The notes beneath the pieces were generated by a model. That model was not told the origin of the DNA. It made no database searches and saw only the letters and a list, made by a program, of their open reading frames with translations. 64,000 nucleotides of DNA. It comes from Amborella trichopoda. Lineage: Eukaryota > Streptophyta > Magnoliopsida > Amborellales > Amborellaceae. The position numbers were made by a program, and so were the translations under genes. The stretch lies in contig NW_006499436.1 of assembly GCF_000471905.2 (NCBI RefSeq), positions 4,121,061-4,185,060 on the forward strand, read 5' to 3'. The first letter of the stretch is position 1; the number at the start of each line of letters is the position of its first letter. Shown here piece after piece: positions 33,448 to 43,010 of this stretch.

Positions 33448-35081
33448 AACACTTTACCCACCTACAGGTTTGATTCCACCTAGACAATTTGGTTTTAGAA
33501 CTTTAAGTTCTTTTGAAGATGAAAGGCGTTTTCTTGAAGAGATGTTCTTTCCTCAACTAAGAAAACAACCAAATGTATCAATACCCAGTTCATCACAAAT
33601 CCTATACCTAAACCCTCAGTTACCTCTACACCAGTAACAATCCAACCAGTTCAACCACATACTATTCCTCAGGCACCCAAAAAAGAAGCCCAAATGTTTC
33701 AGTCATCTGATACTGAACCTGATGTCATAGCCTCTTCAGTTCCAACCCAGTTGATTTCTCCCAAACCTTTGAATAATATGAGTTCATTCCTTAAAAACCT
33801 GACAAAACAACCGGAAGTAAATCTTCAAACTGAAACACAATCCTTAGAAGAAATGTCTGATACTTCTGAAACTTTTGAAGATAAATCCTCCTCTTCTTCC
33901 CTGGATTCAAAATCTTTATTAATGATGAACCCCCCTGAACAACCTCATGAACCAAACCCAGACCCTGTCATGGAAGAAGAATTTAGACCTCCTAACCAAC
34001 AAGAACCTCAACCTACCCAGACCTATGGAGATTCATCTAAAGGATTTACTATTGATGACATTCCACCTTCACGATGGAATGATAGATTCAGAGAGATTCA
34101 AGGATGGATGCATTCAGAAATGCTTAACCCCGCAAATACATTAGCCAGTACAATTTCTAAAGTTATTGTAAAGCTAAAAGGACGCGTTTTTGACTGGTAC
34201 ATAAGTCTTGGAGAATACCGGCAAACACAGTTAAGAAATAGTCAGTCCATTGCTGAGTTCCTTAATTACTTAGTCTTTGAATTCTCAGGCCCGGTTAAGC
34301 ATGAACAGATTACTGCTAGAGAAGAATTTTTTCAGCTTAAATGTTGTTCTTTCAAAAGACGATCTTGAAAAACATTTTTCAGAGATGAACAAAAGATACC
34401 ATAAAATAGGAGGAATTGATGACATAAATTTGAAACAATTTTATCTTGAATCCATACCTCCTACTCTTGGTAAAGAAGCAATAAAGACAATGGAAAATCA
34501 AGGACTTACTATTCAAAACACCAGTTTTGGTGAATTATACCAGTTTGTTCTCCATGCTTTAGAAAGACTCTGCAATCAAGTTGAATTTGTGAGACAAATG
34601 GAAAAGAACAAGTATTTACTTGATAAATCTTGTGATAAACCATATCTCAAGATTAAATGTGATGCAGAAAAACAGTGTTCATGTCCACCCACCTCGAAAG
34701 GAAGAAAGAAGGTTGAAAAAAAAAGAAAAAAAGAAAAAATTCAAAAAGTTCAAATATCTCAGAAGATCACGATTTCGAGGTATCAAACATAAGAAAGGAG
34801 ATAGATGCTATGTCTGTGGAAAAAAAGGTCATTTTGCAAAAGATTGTCGAAATCAGAAAAAGAATAAAAAGATAATACATCTTTTATCACAGATTTTAGA
34901 TGAAGAAATTGTTGAGGATTTAGAATATGTGTTTTCTCTTGATGATGAGCAAGGTCCAGAAACCTTACTATCCATTTCTTATTCTGATGGAAATGAGTTA
35001 AATGAGATAAGCAACACCTTTATTCCAGAGATATTGTCTCCACAGAATGAAATTTCAGAAATAGACCATTTACCATATTAG
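33448..35081 (+). pseudogene. Endogenous pararetrovirus coat-protein region, + copy
   Basis: Caulimoviridae-type coat protein. The readable parts are 33694-34368 (acidic, proline-rich N-terminal arm, then the RWNDRFREIQGWMHSEM core segment), 34277-34792 (basic end), and 34620-35081 with the CX2CX4HX4C zinc knuckle CYVCGKKGHFAKDC at 34806-34847. These lie in three successive frames, each a +1 step, with the first change in an AAAA run near 34350 and the second in the A-rich stretch near 34700-34770. The inverted copy shows the same two steps. The + copy also has a TAG at 35079-35081 where the - copy has CAG. The part before 33694 has further breaks and the movement-protein region is absent from this copy. 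Confidence 0.85.
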
Positions 35082-35943
35082 CCTACCCCAATAGCCCTCG
35101 TCCAGATACTCCAAGAACACTATTCTAAGCCTCTGACCGTACCAGCATTTTTTGATACAGGAGCATCTGCTAGTATTTTAAAACCTGATTTATTACCAAA
35201 ACAGTTTTGGGAAACATGTAACCAGACTTTTAGAGCTGCTAATGGAGAGAAGTTTACTATAACCCAAATTAGTAAACCCATTTTGATAAAACGGTTTCCA
35301 AAATTAGTTATCCAAGCTAAACTCTTAGGATCCTATTTACCCAACAAAGAACTTTTACTTGGATTTGATGTTTTGCATCAAATAAAACTTCAATGGACTT
35401 CCAAAGGATTACATTATAGGAACCTAACCTTGCCCTGGATAGCCTGTATAGAACCACCTTATACCTTAGAAGCTGTCAAACAAAAAATCATATCAGACTG
35501 TTGTGCCAATTCCCACTCTGAGTTTCTCAAGAAATGTACAAACCCATTATGGAGAAATCGGAATTTTTATGTTAAATTGCCTTTTAAGAAAAATGAAGAC
35601 GTAAATCCTACAAAGGCTTATCACAGAGGTTTAAATCCAGATTTGTTGGAACAAGCTAAGTTAGAGATTCAAGATTTGATAAAGGAACAACTAATTGAGC
35701 CTACCAATTCTCCTTGGGCTTGTGAAGCTTTTTATGTAACTAAAAGAGCTGAACAAATTCGAGGAAAAATTGGGTACCAGCCTTTGAATACTTTCCTTGC
35801 AGATGATAAATTTCTTTTGCCAAACCAAATTGCACTATTTTCTCAGATTTCTCATGCTCATATATTTTTCCAAATTTTGATTTAAAATCAGGATTTTTGG
35901 GTCTAGATAGGGAATTTACACCCACGATGATCGTCCAAAAAAC
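35082..35943 (+). pseudogene. Pararetrovirus aspartic protease and start of reverse transcriptase, + copy
   Basis: In the frame continuing past the TAG, the protease active-site motif FFDTGAS is at about 35148-35168, followed by the conserved region KELLLGFDVLHQIKLQW and the N-terminal RT region (LIEPTNSPWACEAFYVTKRA). The frame ends at 35883-35885 just before an expected conserved RT strand, and an assembly gap starts at 35944. Confidence 0.85.
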
Positions 35944-36643
35944 NNNNNNNNNNNNNNNNNNNNNNNNNNNNNNNNNNNNNNNNNNNNNNNNNNNNNNNNN
36001 NNNNNNNNNNNNNNNNNNNNNNNNNNNNNNNNNNNNNNNNNNNNNNNNNNNNNNNNNNNNNNNNNNNNNNNNNNNNNNNNNNNNNNNNNNNNNNNNNNNN
36101 NNNNNNNNNNNNNNNNNNNNNNNNNNNNNNNNNNNNNNNNNNNNNNNNNNNNNNNNNNNNNNNNNNNNNNNNNNNNNNNNNNNNNNNNNNNNNNNNNNNN
36201 NNNNNNNNNNNNNNNNNNNNNNNNNNNNNNNNNNNNNNNNNNNNNNNNNNNNNNNNNNNNNNNNNNNNNNNNNNNNNNNNNNNNNNNNNNNNNNNNNNNN
36301 NNNNNNNNNNNNNNNNNNNNNNNNNNNNNNNNNNNNNNNNNNNNNNNNNNNNNNNNNNNNNNNNNNNNNNNNNNNNNNNNNNNNNNNNNNNNNNNNNNNN
36401 NNNNNNNNNNNNNNNNNNNNNNNNNNNNNNNNNNNNNNNNNNNNNNNNNNNNNNNNNNNNNNNNNNNNNNNNNNNNNNNNNNNNNNNNNNNNNNNNNNNN
36501 NNNNNNNNNNNNNNNNNNNNNNNNNNNNNNNNNNNNNNNNNNNNNNNNNNNNNNNNNNNNNNNNNNNNNNNNNNNNNNNNNNNNNNNNNNNNNNNNNNNN
36601 NNNNNNNNNNNNNNNNNNNNNNNNNNNNNNNNNNNNNNNNNNN
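35944..36643. other. Assembly gap (700 N) within the viral reverse transcriptase
   Basis: A run of exactly 700 N. Reading frames spanning it are artefacts. Confidence 1.
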
Positions 36644-37410
36644 GCACCCACATATTTTCAAAAAGTTTTAACTACCATTCTAGAACTAATCTCAACACAA
36701 GCACTGATATATATAGAATACATACTCCTCTTTTCTCCTGATTTAGATAGTCATGTTCTCTTGTTAGATAAATTCCACTCCCTCTGTTGTAAATATGGTA
36801 TTATGCTTTCTGAAAAGAAATGTGTCTTTGCTACTACAGAAATAGACTTCCTTGATATGCATTTTCACAATGGAATGTACAAACTCCAGCCCCATATAGC
36901 CAAACACTTGCTAGAGTTTTCAAATAATTTATCCTCTGTAAAGAAAATCCAACAATTTTTAGGAATTGTAAATTATATGTCCATTTTTATTCCCAAACTT
37001 TCTCTGTTCACTAGTCCTCTTTACCTTTTGTTAAAGAAAAAGCACCACCATGGACAAGAAAACAGACTGAATGTGTTCTAGAGCTCAAAAGATTATCTCA
37101 AAATTTACCTTCTTTAAAAATCTCATCTACAAGAAAAAGAATTTTGCAAACAGATGCATCTAATGAATTTTGGGCATGTATCTTACTTGAAGAAAAAGAA
37201 AAAGATAGAATGATTTGTGGATACAAAAGTGGAAAATTCAAAGAATCTGAACTTCATTACCATTCAACATTCAAAGAAATTCTTACAGTAAAAAGAGGAA
37301 TAGAAAAATTCCAATTCCATTTGAGAGGACATACTTTCCTTGTTGAAATGGATTTATCTGCTTTTCCAAATATGCTCAAATTCAAGAATACAAAACTTCC
37401 GAATCCCTAA
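36644..37410 (+). pseudogene. Pararetrovirus reverse transcriptase C-terminal part and RNase H, + copy
   Basis: After the gap the palm/thumb region reads PTYFQKVLTTILE, then a degenerate catalytic box YIEYILLFS at 36710-36736, where the family has two aspartates (YxDD). Polymerase activity would be lost even without the other breaks. A frame change follows at an AAAAA run near 37040. The RNase H domain starts with LQTDASNEFWACIL near 37146 and stops at a TAA (37408-37410), with further viral sequence continuing beyond it. Confidence 0.85.
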
Positions 37411-38189
37411 TTACTCAGATGGGCAAATTGGTTTTCTCAATGGAATTTTGAGTATAAGCAATTTCTGAAAGAACAATATTTTGGCAGATATGTTTTCCCG
37501 AAGAAGATTTTCTGAAGAAACAAGTCTTTCTGTTGTTCCTATCATAGGAACAATGATCAAAATAGATGAAGAAACAAAAGATGTTCCTGATGAAATATAT
37601 GACATCATTCTCAGTAAAACAATGAAATCAAGAAATGAGAATATGCAACAAAAACTGCATGAAATATTGATCAGAAATCACGGAGAATGTTTTCAAGGAA
37701 TTCGATGCCTTCCTACATATCCATTTTTATCCCTATTCCAAACTAGACATTATTATAATATTCCAAAAGAAGCAATTTGTTTCCTCTGGTATCTTACCCA
37801 TCACCACCATATATGTTTTAATTTCTATGCAAGGAAATTATTATCCTACCATTGGATGGTATGATTCTAATCTCCTGAATTTTTGGATATTTCAAACAGA
37901 ATTATGGAAAGAGTTAAAAATTCTCATGTGCTACATTAACAGAATCCAGCCAGAATGGATTCTTTTGGATGTCTATACAGAAACCACAATTTGGAATGAT
38001 GAGACTTCCCGAGGAGCTGCTCTGCTACACCAACTTCACATATGGCTTGCTGATCATCCTCCTCCAGCAGAAATACAAACAGATAGTTCCAGTGATGATA
38101 CCTTTATTGGACCCTCACACCGCCCGTCCAATCCTTCTTCACCAAGCTACGATTCAGATGGTTATCCCCTCAATTATGACAATGATTGA
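37411..38189 (+). pseudogene. Pararetrovirus pol C-terminal region, + copy
   Basis: Two frames, 37481-37864 and 37827-38189, continue the viral coding region after RNase H (start ADMFSRRRF, end with an acidic/serine-rich tail SSSDDTFIGPSHRPSN). Frame changes lie near 37470 and 37830. The function of this tail is unknown to me. The piece 37984-38055 is the one also found at 33378-33447. Confidence 0.7.
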
Positions 38190-38815
38190 AAAACATTGTT
38201 CAACATCACTGTGGATATCACTATTCTATCGACAATACTGTTCAACATCACTGTGGATATCACTATTTCTGTAGACAACACTGTTCAAAACCACTGTAGA
38301 TATCACTGTTCAAGATAAGCAAGAATCTCCATTGTTCACTGTTCATGTTGGCCACCTGTCCACTATTCACTGTTCATGTCGGCCACCTGTCCACTGTTCA
38401 CTGTTCATGCTGGCCATTTGTCCACCGTACGTCTACTTTTTACTGTTCATCATGGCCACTTGTCTTGGCCATCTGTCTTCTTTTATTGTCGTTTTGAATC
38501 TGGATTTCAAGTCCGGTGCCTATATAAGGCCCTTTAAGTCAGTTGTAACGGCAAAGTGCTACTTAGAGCCTCTCAGCCTAGTTTCTTTCTTGGGGTGTTT
38601 CTTTTTCTTACTTAGCCTAGTTTCTTTCTTGGGGTGTTTCTTTTTCTTACTTCGTGCTTTTACTTCTAAGTTTCTTACTCTTGCTTTTGCTTTGCTTGTA
38701 CTAAGTTTGATCCTTATATTTTGCTATAAACTTTCGGTGTGCATGTTCATAGTGTTCTATTATTCTGTTGTTTCCTTACGTCCTTATGTCTTGTGTTGTT
38801 ATCTTATTCCAATTA
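38190..38815 (+). promoter_or_regulatory. Pararetrovirus intergenic region with TATA box and tandem repeats
   Basis: Follows the end of the viral coding region. It holds three repeat sets: 'gttcaacatcactgtggata' with period ~42 (38197, 38238, 38281); 'gttcatgttggccacctgtc' with period 31 (38341, 38372, 38403); and 'agcctagtttctttcttggg' with period 39 (38574, 38613). A TATA box TATATAAGG is at 38521-38529, just downstream of the second set. This is the layout of a caulimovirid full-length-transcript promoter. At about 38815 it is joined to inverted RT sequence of the second copy. Confidence 0.7.
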
Positions 38816-41176
38816 ACTGTTCCTTTATCAAATCTTGAATCTCTAGTTTAGCTTGTTCCAACAAATCTGGATTTAAACCTCTGTGAGAAGACTTTGTAGG
38901 ATTTATGTCTTCATTTTTCTTAAAAGACAGTTTAACATAAAACTTCTGATTTCTCCATAATGGGTTTGTACATTTCTTGATAAACTCAGAGTGGGAATTG
39001 GCACAACAGTCTGATATGATTTTTTGTTTGACAGCTTCTAAGGTATAAGGTGGTTCTATACAGGCTATCCAGGGCAAGGTTAGGTTCCTATAATGTAGTC
39101 CTTTGGAAGTCCATTGAAGTTTTACTTGATGCAAAACATCAAATCGAAGTAAAAGTTCTTTTTTGGGTAAATAGGATCCTAAGAGTTTAGCTTGGATAAC
39201 TAATTTTGGAAACCGTTTTATCCAAATGGGTTTACTAATTTGGGTTATAGTAAACTTCTCTCCATTAGCAGCTCTAAAAGTCTGGTTACATGTTTCCCAA
39301 AACTGTTTTGGTAATAAATCAGGTTTTAAAATACTAACAGATGCTCCTGTATCAAAAAATGCTGATACGGTCAGAGGCTTAGAATAGTGTTCTTGGAGTA
39401 TCTGGACGAGGGCTATTGGGGTAGGCTGATATGGTAAATGATCTATTTCTGAAATTTCATCTTGTGGAGACAATATCTCTGGAATAAAGGTGTTGCTTAT
39501 CTCATTTAACTCATTTCCATCAGAAGAAGAAATGGATAGTAAGGTCTCTGGACCTTGCTCATCATCAAGAGAAAACACATATTCTAAATCCTCAACAATT
39601 TCTTCATCTAAAATCTGTGATAAAAGATGTATTATCTTTTTTTTCTTTTTCTGATTTCGACAATCTTTTGCAAAATGACCTTTTTTTCCACAGACATAGC
39701 ATCTATCTCCTTTCTTATGTTTGATACCTCGAAATCGTGATCTTCTGAGATATTTGAACTTTTTGAATTTTTTCTTTTTTTCTTTTTTGTTCAACCTTTT
39801 TTCTTCCTTTCGAGGTGGGTGGACATGAACACTGTTTTTTTGCATCACATTTAATCTTGAGATATGGTTTATCATAAGATTTTCCAAGTAAATACTTATT
39901 CTTTTCCATTTGTCTCACAAATTCAACTTGATTGCAGAGTATTTCTAAAGCATGGAGAACAAACTGGTATAATTCACCAAAATTGGTGTTTTGAATAGTA
40001 AGTCCTTGATTTTCCATTGTCTTTATTGCTTCTTTACCAAGAGTAGGAGGTATGGATTCAAGATAAAATTATTTCAAATTTATATCATCAATTCCTCCTA
40101 TTTTATGTTATCTTTTGTTCATCTCTGAAAAATGTTTTTCAAGATCGTCTTTTCAAAGAACAACATTTAAGCTGAAAAAATTCTTCTCTGGCAGCAATCT
40201 GTTCATGCTTAACCAGGCCTGAGAATTCAAAGACTAAGTAATTAAGGAACTCAGCAATGGACTGACTATTTCTTAACTGTGTTTGCCGGTATTCTCCAAG
40301 ACTTATGTGCCAGTCAAAAAGGCGTCCTCTTAGCCTTACAATAACTTTAGAAATTGTACTGGCTAATGTATTTGCAGGGTTAAGCATTTCTGAATGCATC
40401 CATCCTTGAATCTCTCTGAATCTATCATTCCATCGTGAAGGTGGAATGTCATCAATAGTAAATCCTTTAGATGAATCTCCATAGGTCGGCGTAGGTTGAG
40501 GTTCTTGTTGGTTAGGAGGTCTAAATTTTTCTTCCATGGCAGGGTCTGGGTCTGGTTCATGAGGTTGTTCAGGGGGGTTCATCATTAATAAAGATTTTGA
40601 ATCCAGGGAAGAAGAGGAGGATTTATCTTCAAAAGTTTCAAAAGTATCAGACATTTCTTCTAAGGATTGTGTTTCAGTTTGAAGATTTACTTCAGGTTGT
40701 TTTGTCAGGTTTTTAAGGAATGAACTCATATTATTCAAAGGTTTGGGAGAAATCAACTGGGTTGGAACTGAAGAGGCTATGACATTAGGTTCAGTATCAG
40801 ATGACTGAAACATTTGGGCTTCATTTTTGGGTGCCTGAAGAATAGTATGTGGTTGAACTGGTTGGACTGTTACTGGTGTAGAGGCAACTGAGGGTTTAGG
40901 TATATTATTTTGTGATGAACTGGGTATTGATACATTTGGTTGTTTTCTTAGTTGAGGAAAGAACATCTCTTCAGGAAAACGTCTTTCATCTTCAAAAGAA
41001 CTTAAAGCTCTAAAACCAAATTGCCTAAGTGGAATCAAACCTGTAGGTGGGTAAAGTGTTCTTGTAGGTGGGAAAGGGTCAGGACTTCTTATGGGTGGGT
41101 AATTTTGGGTGTATGCGTTTGCAAGCAAAGGTTGAAATTGGGAATGGTATTGTGTCTGAGGATCTTGAGATTTCAT
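38816..41176 (-). pseudogene. Endogenous pararetrovirus coat protein-protease-RT start, - copy
   Basis: Inverted second copy, highly similar to the + copy. Frames: 40139-41176 (345 aa from ATG at 41176, coat-protein N-terminal and core), 39715-40017 (coat-protein C-terminal part), and 38799-39887 (zinc knuckle CYVCGKKGHFAKDC, acidic linker, protease motif FFDTGAS, RT beginning). The RT is cut off after the EIQDLIKEQLI segment at the junction with the leader of the + copy. The three frames are related by the same +1 steps as in the + copy. The CAG codon mutated to TAG in the + copy is intact here. The ATG at 41176 is 27 bp from the stop of the movement-protein frame. Confidence 0.85.
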
Positions 41177-41202
41177 CCAAAGGTCTTTTCAAGGCTTTAT
41201 AA

Positions 41203-42939
41203 CTATTTTTCTAAAAAAGCTTTTTCCTTTCCTTTCTGATTTAGTAAATAGGATTGATCATGAATATCCTTTACTGTGTATAAGATCTGCATCAACTCTT
41301 CATGTAACAATTGAATCTTTTCCTTTAATTGAACAATTATGCCAACTAATCCTTGTAATTGAGATGACATAACATTATGTTTTTTTTCTATTCGAAGTAA
41401 TGCTAAATTCTGTGATTTAGCATTTTCAGCTTGCCAATTGAGGCTTGTTTCAGCTGGAGATATGGACTTTTGTGCTCCAAAAACATCTCTTGTACTTGGA
41501 TTTTTTATCTTCCATACATGTTTTTCATTTTCTTGAATTTTTTCATAATCATTTAATAGAGGAAAATTTGAGGCATAATTTGAACTTTGAGGATCAAAGG
41601 CTAAGCATTCTAGAATGTGATTTTTTCTTTCAGAATTTTCATTGTGATCATCCCATCCTGTAGGGACGATTTTCGAAACAATGTGTTTGGGTTTTTGACT
41701 ACCATAAGTCACAAAATAATCCCATTTTCTTGAACTCTCTCCAAGTAATCCAACAGATGGATCACCTTCAATATATCTCTGATAAAGCTTTTGCTGAGAA
41801 GAAATTTTCTTTCTTTTTTTCTTTTTTGGTATTTCATCAAAATCATCTCTAAGACAAGTGGAACAATTGCAAGTATCAAACCAATTATGACCATTAGAAG
41901 TTTTCTGTTCATAAATTGGTTTCCCTATTTTGTCAAAAGCAACTATTGGGACCTTTTCAAGCAGTCCTTGAAATTGGGTAGGGAAAACTTCTCCGGTTTG
42001 ATTTTCAATAGCTCTTGGAGTCTGAAAACTTATCTGTACTGTTCCATCAGACATTCTTGTCATCCTGGAATCTGATTGCATCACTGGCGGACTTTGATTG
42101 TGAAATTTTTCGTAGTTTGTCACCCATGTGGATGCAATCAATTCAAGCAACCTTTCTCGAGATATTTGTCTAGGAATGTAATGACAGACAAGCTGGGAAG
42201 TATTGTCAACTTTAATGAACAAGGCAGTATTTTCATGTTCGGGGGATAAAGGGGTAACTATATCAAAAGCATGGTTTTGTAATCTATACACCATTTGGTA
42301 ATGGAGTGTAGCTACAGTAGCTGTTTCAATTTGCTTGGTTCCTGTAATTTGTAATTGGACTTTGAAAGCAAAACTCAAATGAGGGTCTTTGATTGGGATA
42401 TTAAAGTTTGGAAAAACGGTAACAACAATGGTGCCAGCGTTTAAGGTTGTTTGCACAGTTCCAATAAAGGCATGCTGGTATTCTAAAAATCTGGAATCTA
42501 ACAAAGCAATTCGGGAAACTGCTTCCATACCTTTTCTTCCATGAAATGTTAAGGCTAATTTAATAGCTCCAAAATGGATATGAGTATATCCATCTTTAAG
42601 CCATTGGGAAAAAAGGTTTCTGGGTAAGGCAATAGTAATGTATTGTTTAGCTTGGGTAACAGGGATTTGGTGTTGGTCAAAGGAAAAGGCTTCAACATAT
42701 TCCTTGATAGCTTCAGGGTTCTTTTTTCCACAAAGCTTTTTGATTCTTTTGGTCCAATTTAAGTTAGATTTATCATAAACATGATGACGATTAATTAATT
42801 GAGAACTATTTTCAGAAAACTTTTCAGGGGTATAGGTTATTTCAAAAAGATGTTCTTGTTTAGAAAACAAGGGACCTAAATCTGTACTAGAAGAGGAAAC
42901 ACTATCTAAAGAGATATCTGAGACACTTTCTTCTGTCAT
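41203..42939 (-). CDS. Endogenous pararetrovirus movement protein-like ORF, intact
   Basis: An open frame of 578 codons from ATG at 42937-42939 (start MTEESVSDISLDS) to a stop at 41203. After an acidic/serine-rich start comes a region resembling the 30K-superfamily movement proteins of Caulimoviridae (segments FSKQEHLFEITYTPEKF, TVFPNFNIPIKDPHLSFAFK). Such proteins help viruses pass plasmodesmata. The last ~80 residues are heptad-rich and probably coiled coil (LRIEKKHNVMSSQLQGLVG). The frame stays open upstream of the ATG into the hAT element by chance. No lesion is seen, so it is the best preserved viral gene here. The exact genus (florendovirus-like or related) is not settled. As a host-integrated copy it has no visible promoter, because a hAT element interrupts the leader. 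Confidence 0.8.
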   Translation of the reverse strand: MTEESVSDISLDSVSSSSTDLGPLFSKQEHLFEITYTPEKFSENSSQLINRHHVYDKSNLNWTKRIKKLCGKKNPEAIKEYVEAFSFDQHQIPVTQAKQYITIALPRNLFSQWLKDGYTHIHFGAIKLALTFHGRKGMEAVSRIALLDSRFLEYQHAFIGTVQTTLNAGTIVVTVFPNFNIPIKDPHLSFAFKVQLQITGTKQIETATVATLHYQMVYRLQNHAFDIVTPLSPEHENTALFIKVDNTSQLVCHYIPRQISRERLLELIASTWVTNYEKFHNQSPPVMQSDSRMTRMSDGTVQISFQTPRAIENQTGEVFPTQFQGLLEKVPIVAFDKIGKPIYEQKTSNGHNWFDTCNCSTCLRDDFDEIPKKKKRKKISSQQKLYQRYIEGDPSVGLLGESSRKWDYFVTYGSQKPKHIVSKIVPTGWDDHNENSERKNHILECLAFDPQSSNYASNFPLLNDYEKIQENEKHVWKIKNPSTRDVFGAQKSISPAETSLNWQAENAKSQNLALLRIEKKHNVMSSQLQGLVGIIVQLKEKIQLLHEELMQILYTVKDIHDQSYLLNQKGKEKAFLEK

Positions 42940-43010
42940 TTTGAAATTATCTACTGTGTTGACTGTAAATTCAGGAGATGGTAGATAAACTAAGTTGAAA
43001 ACAAAAAACC

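Noticed and set aside
35740-37081. Several 245-394 codon frames on both strands
   Set aside because: Artefacts of the 700-N gap, except the viral frame resuming at 36644.
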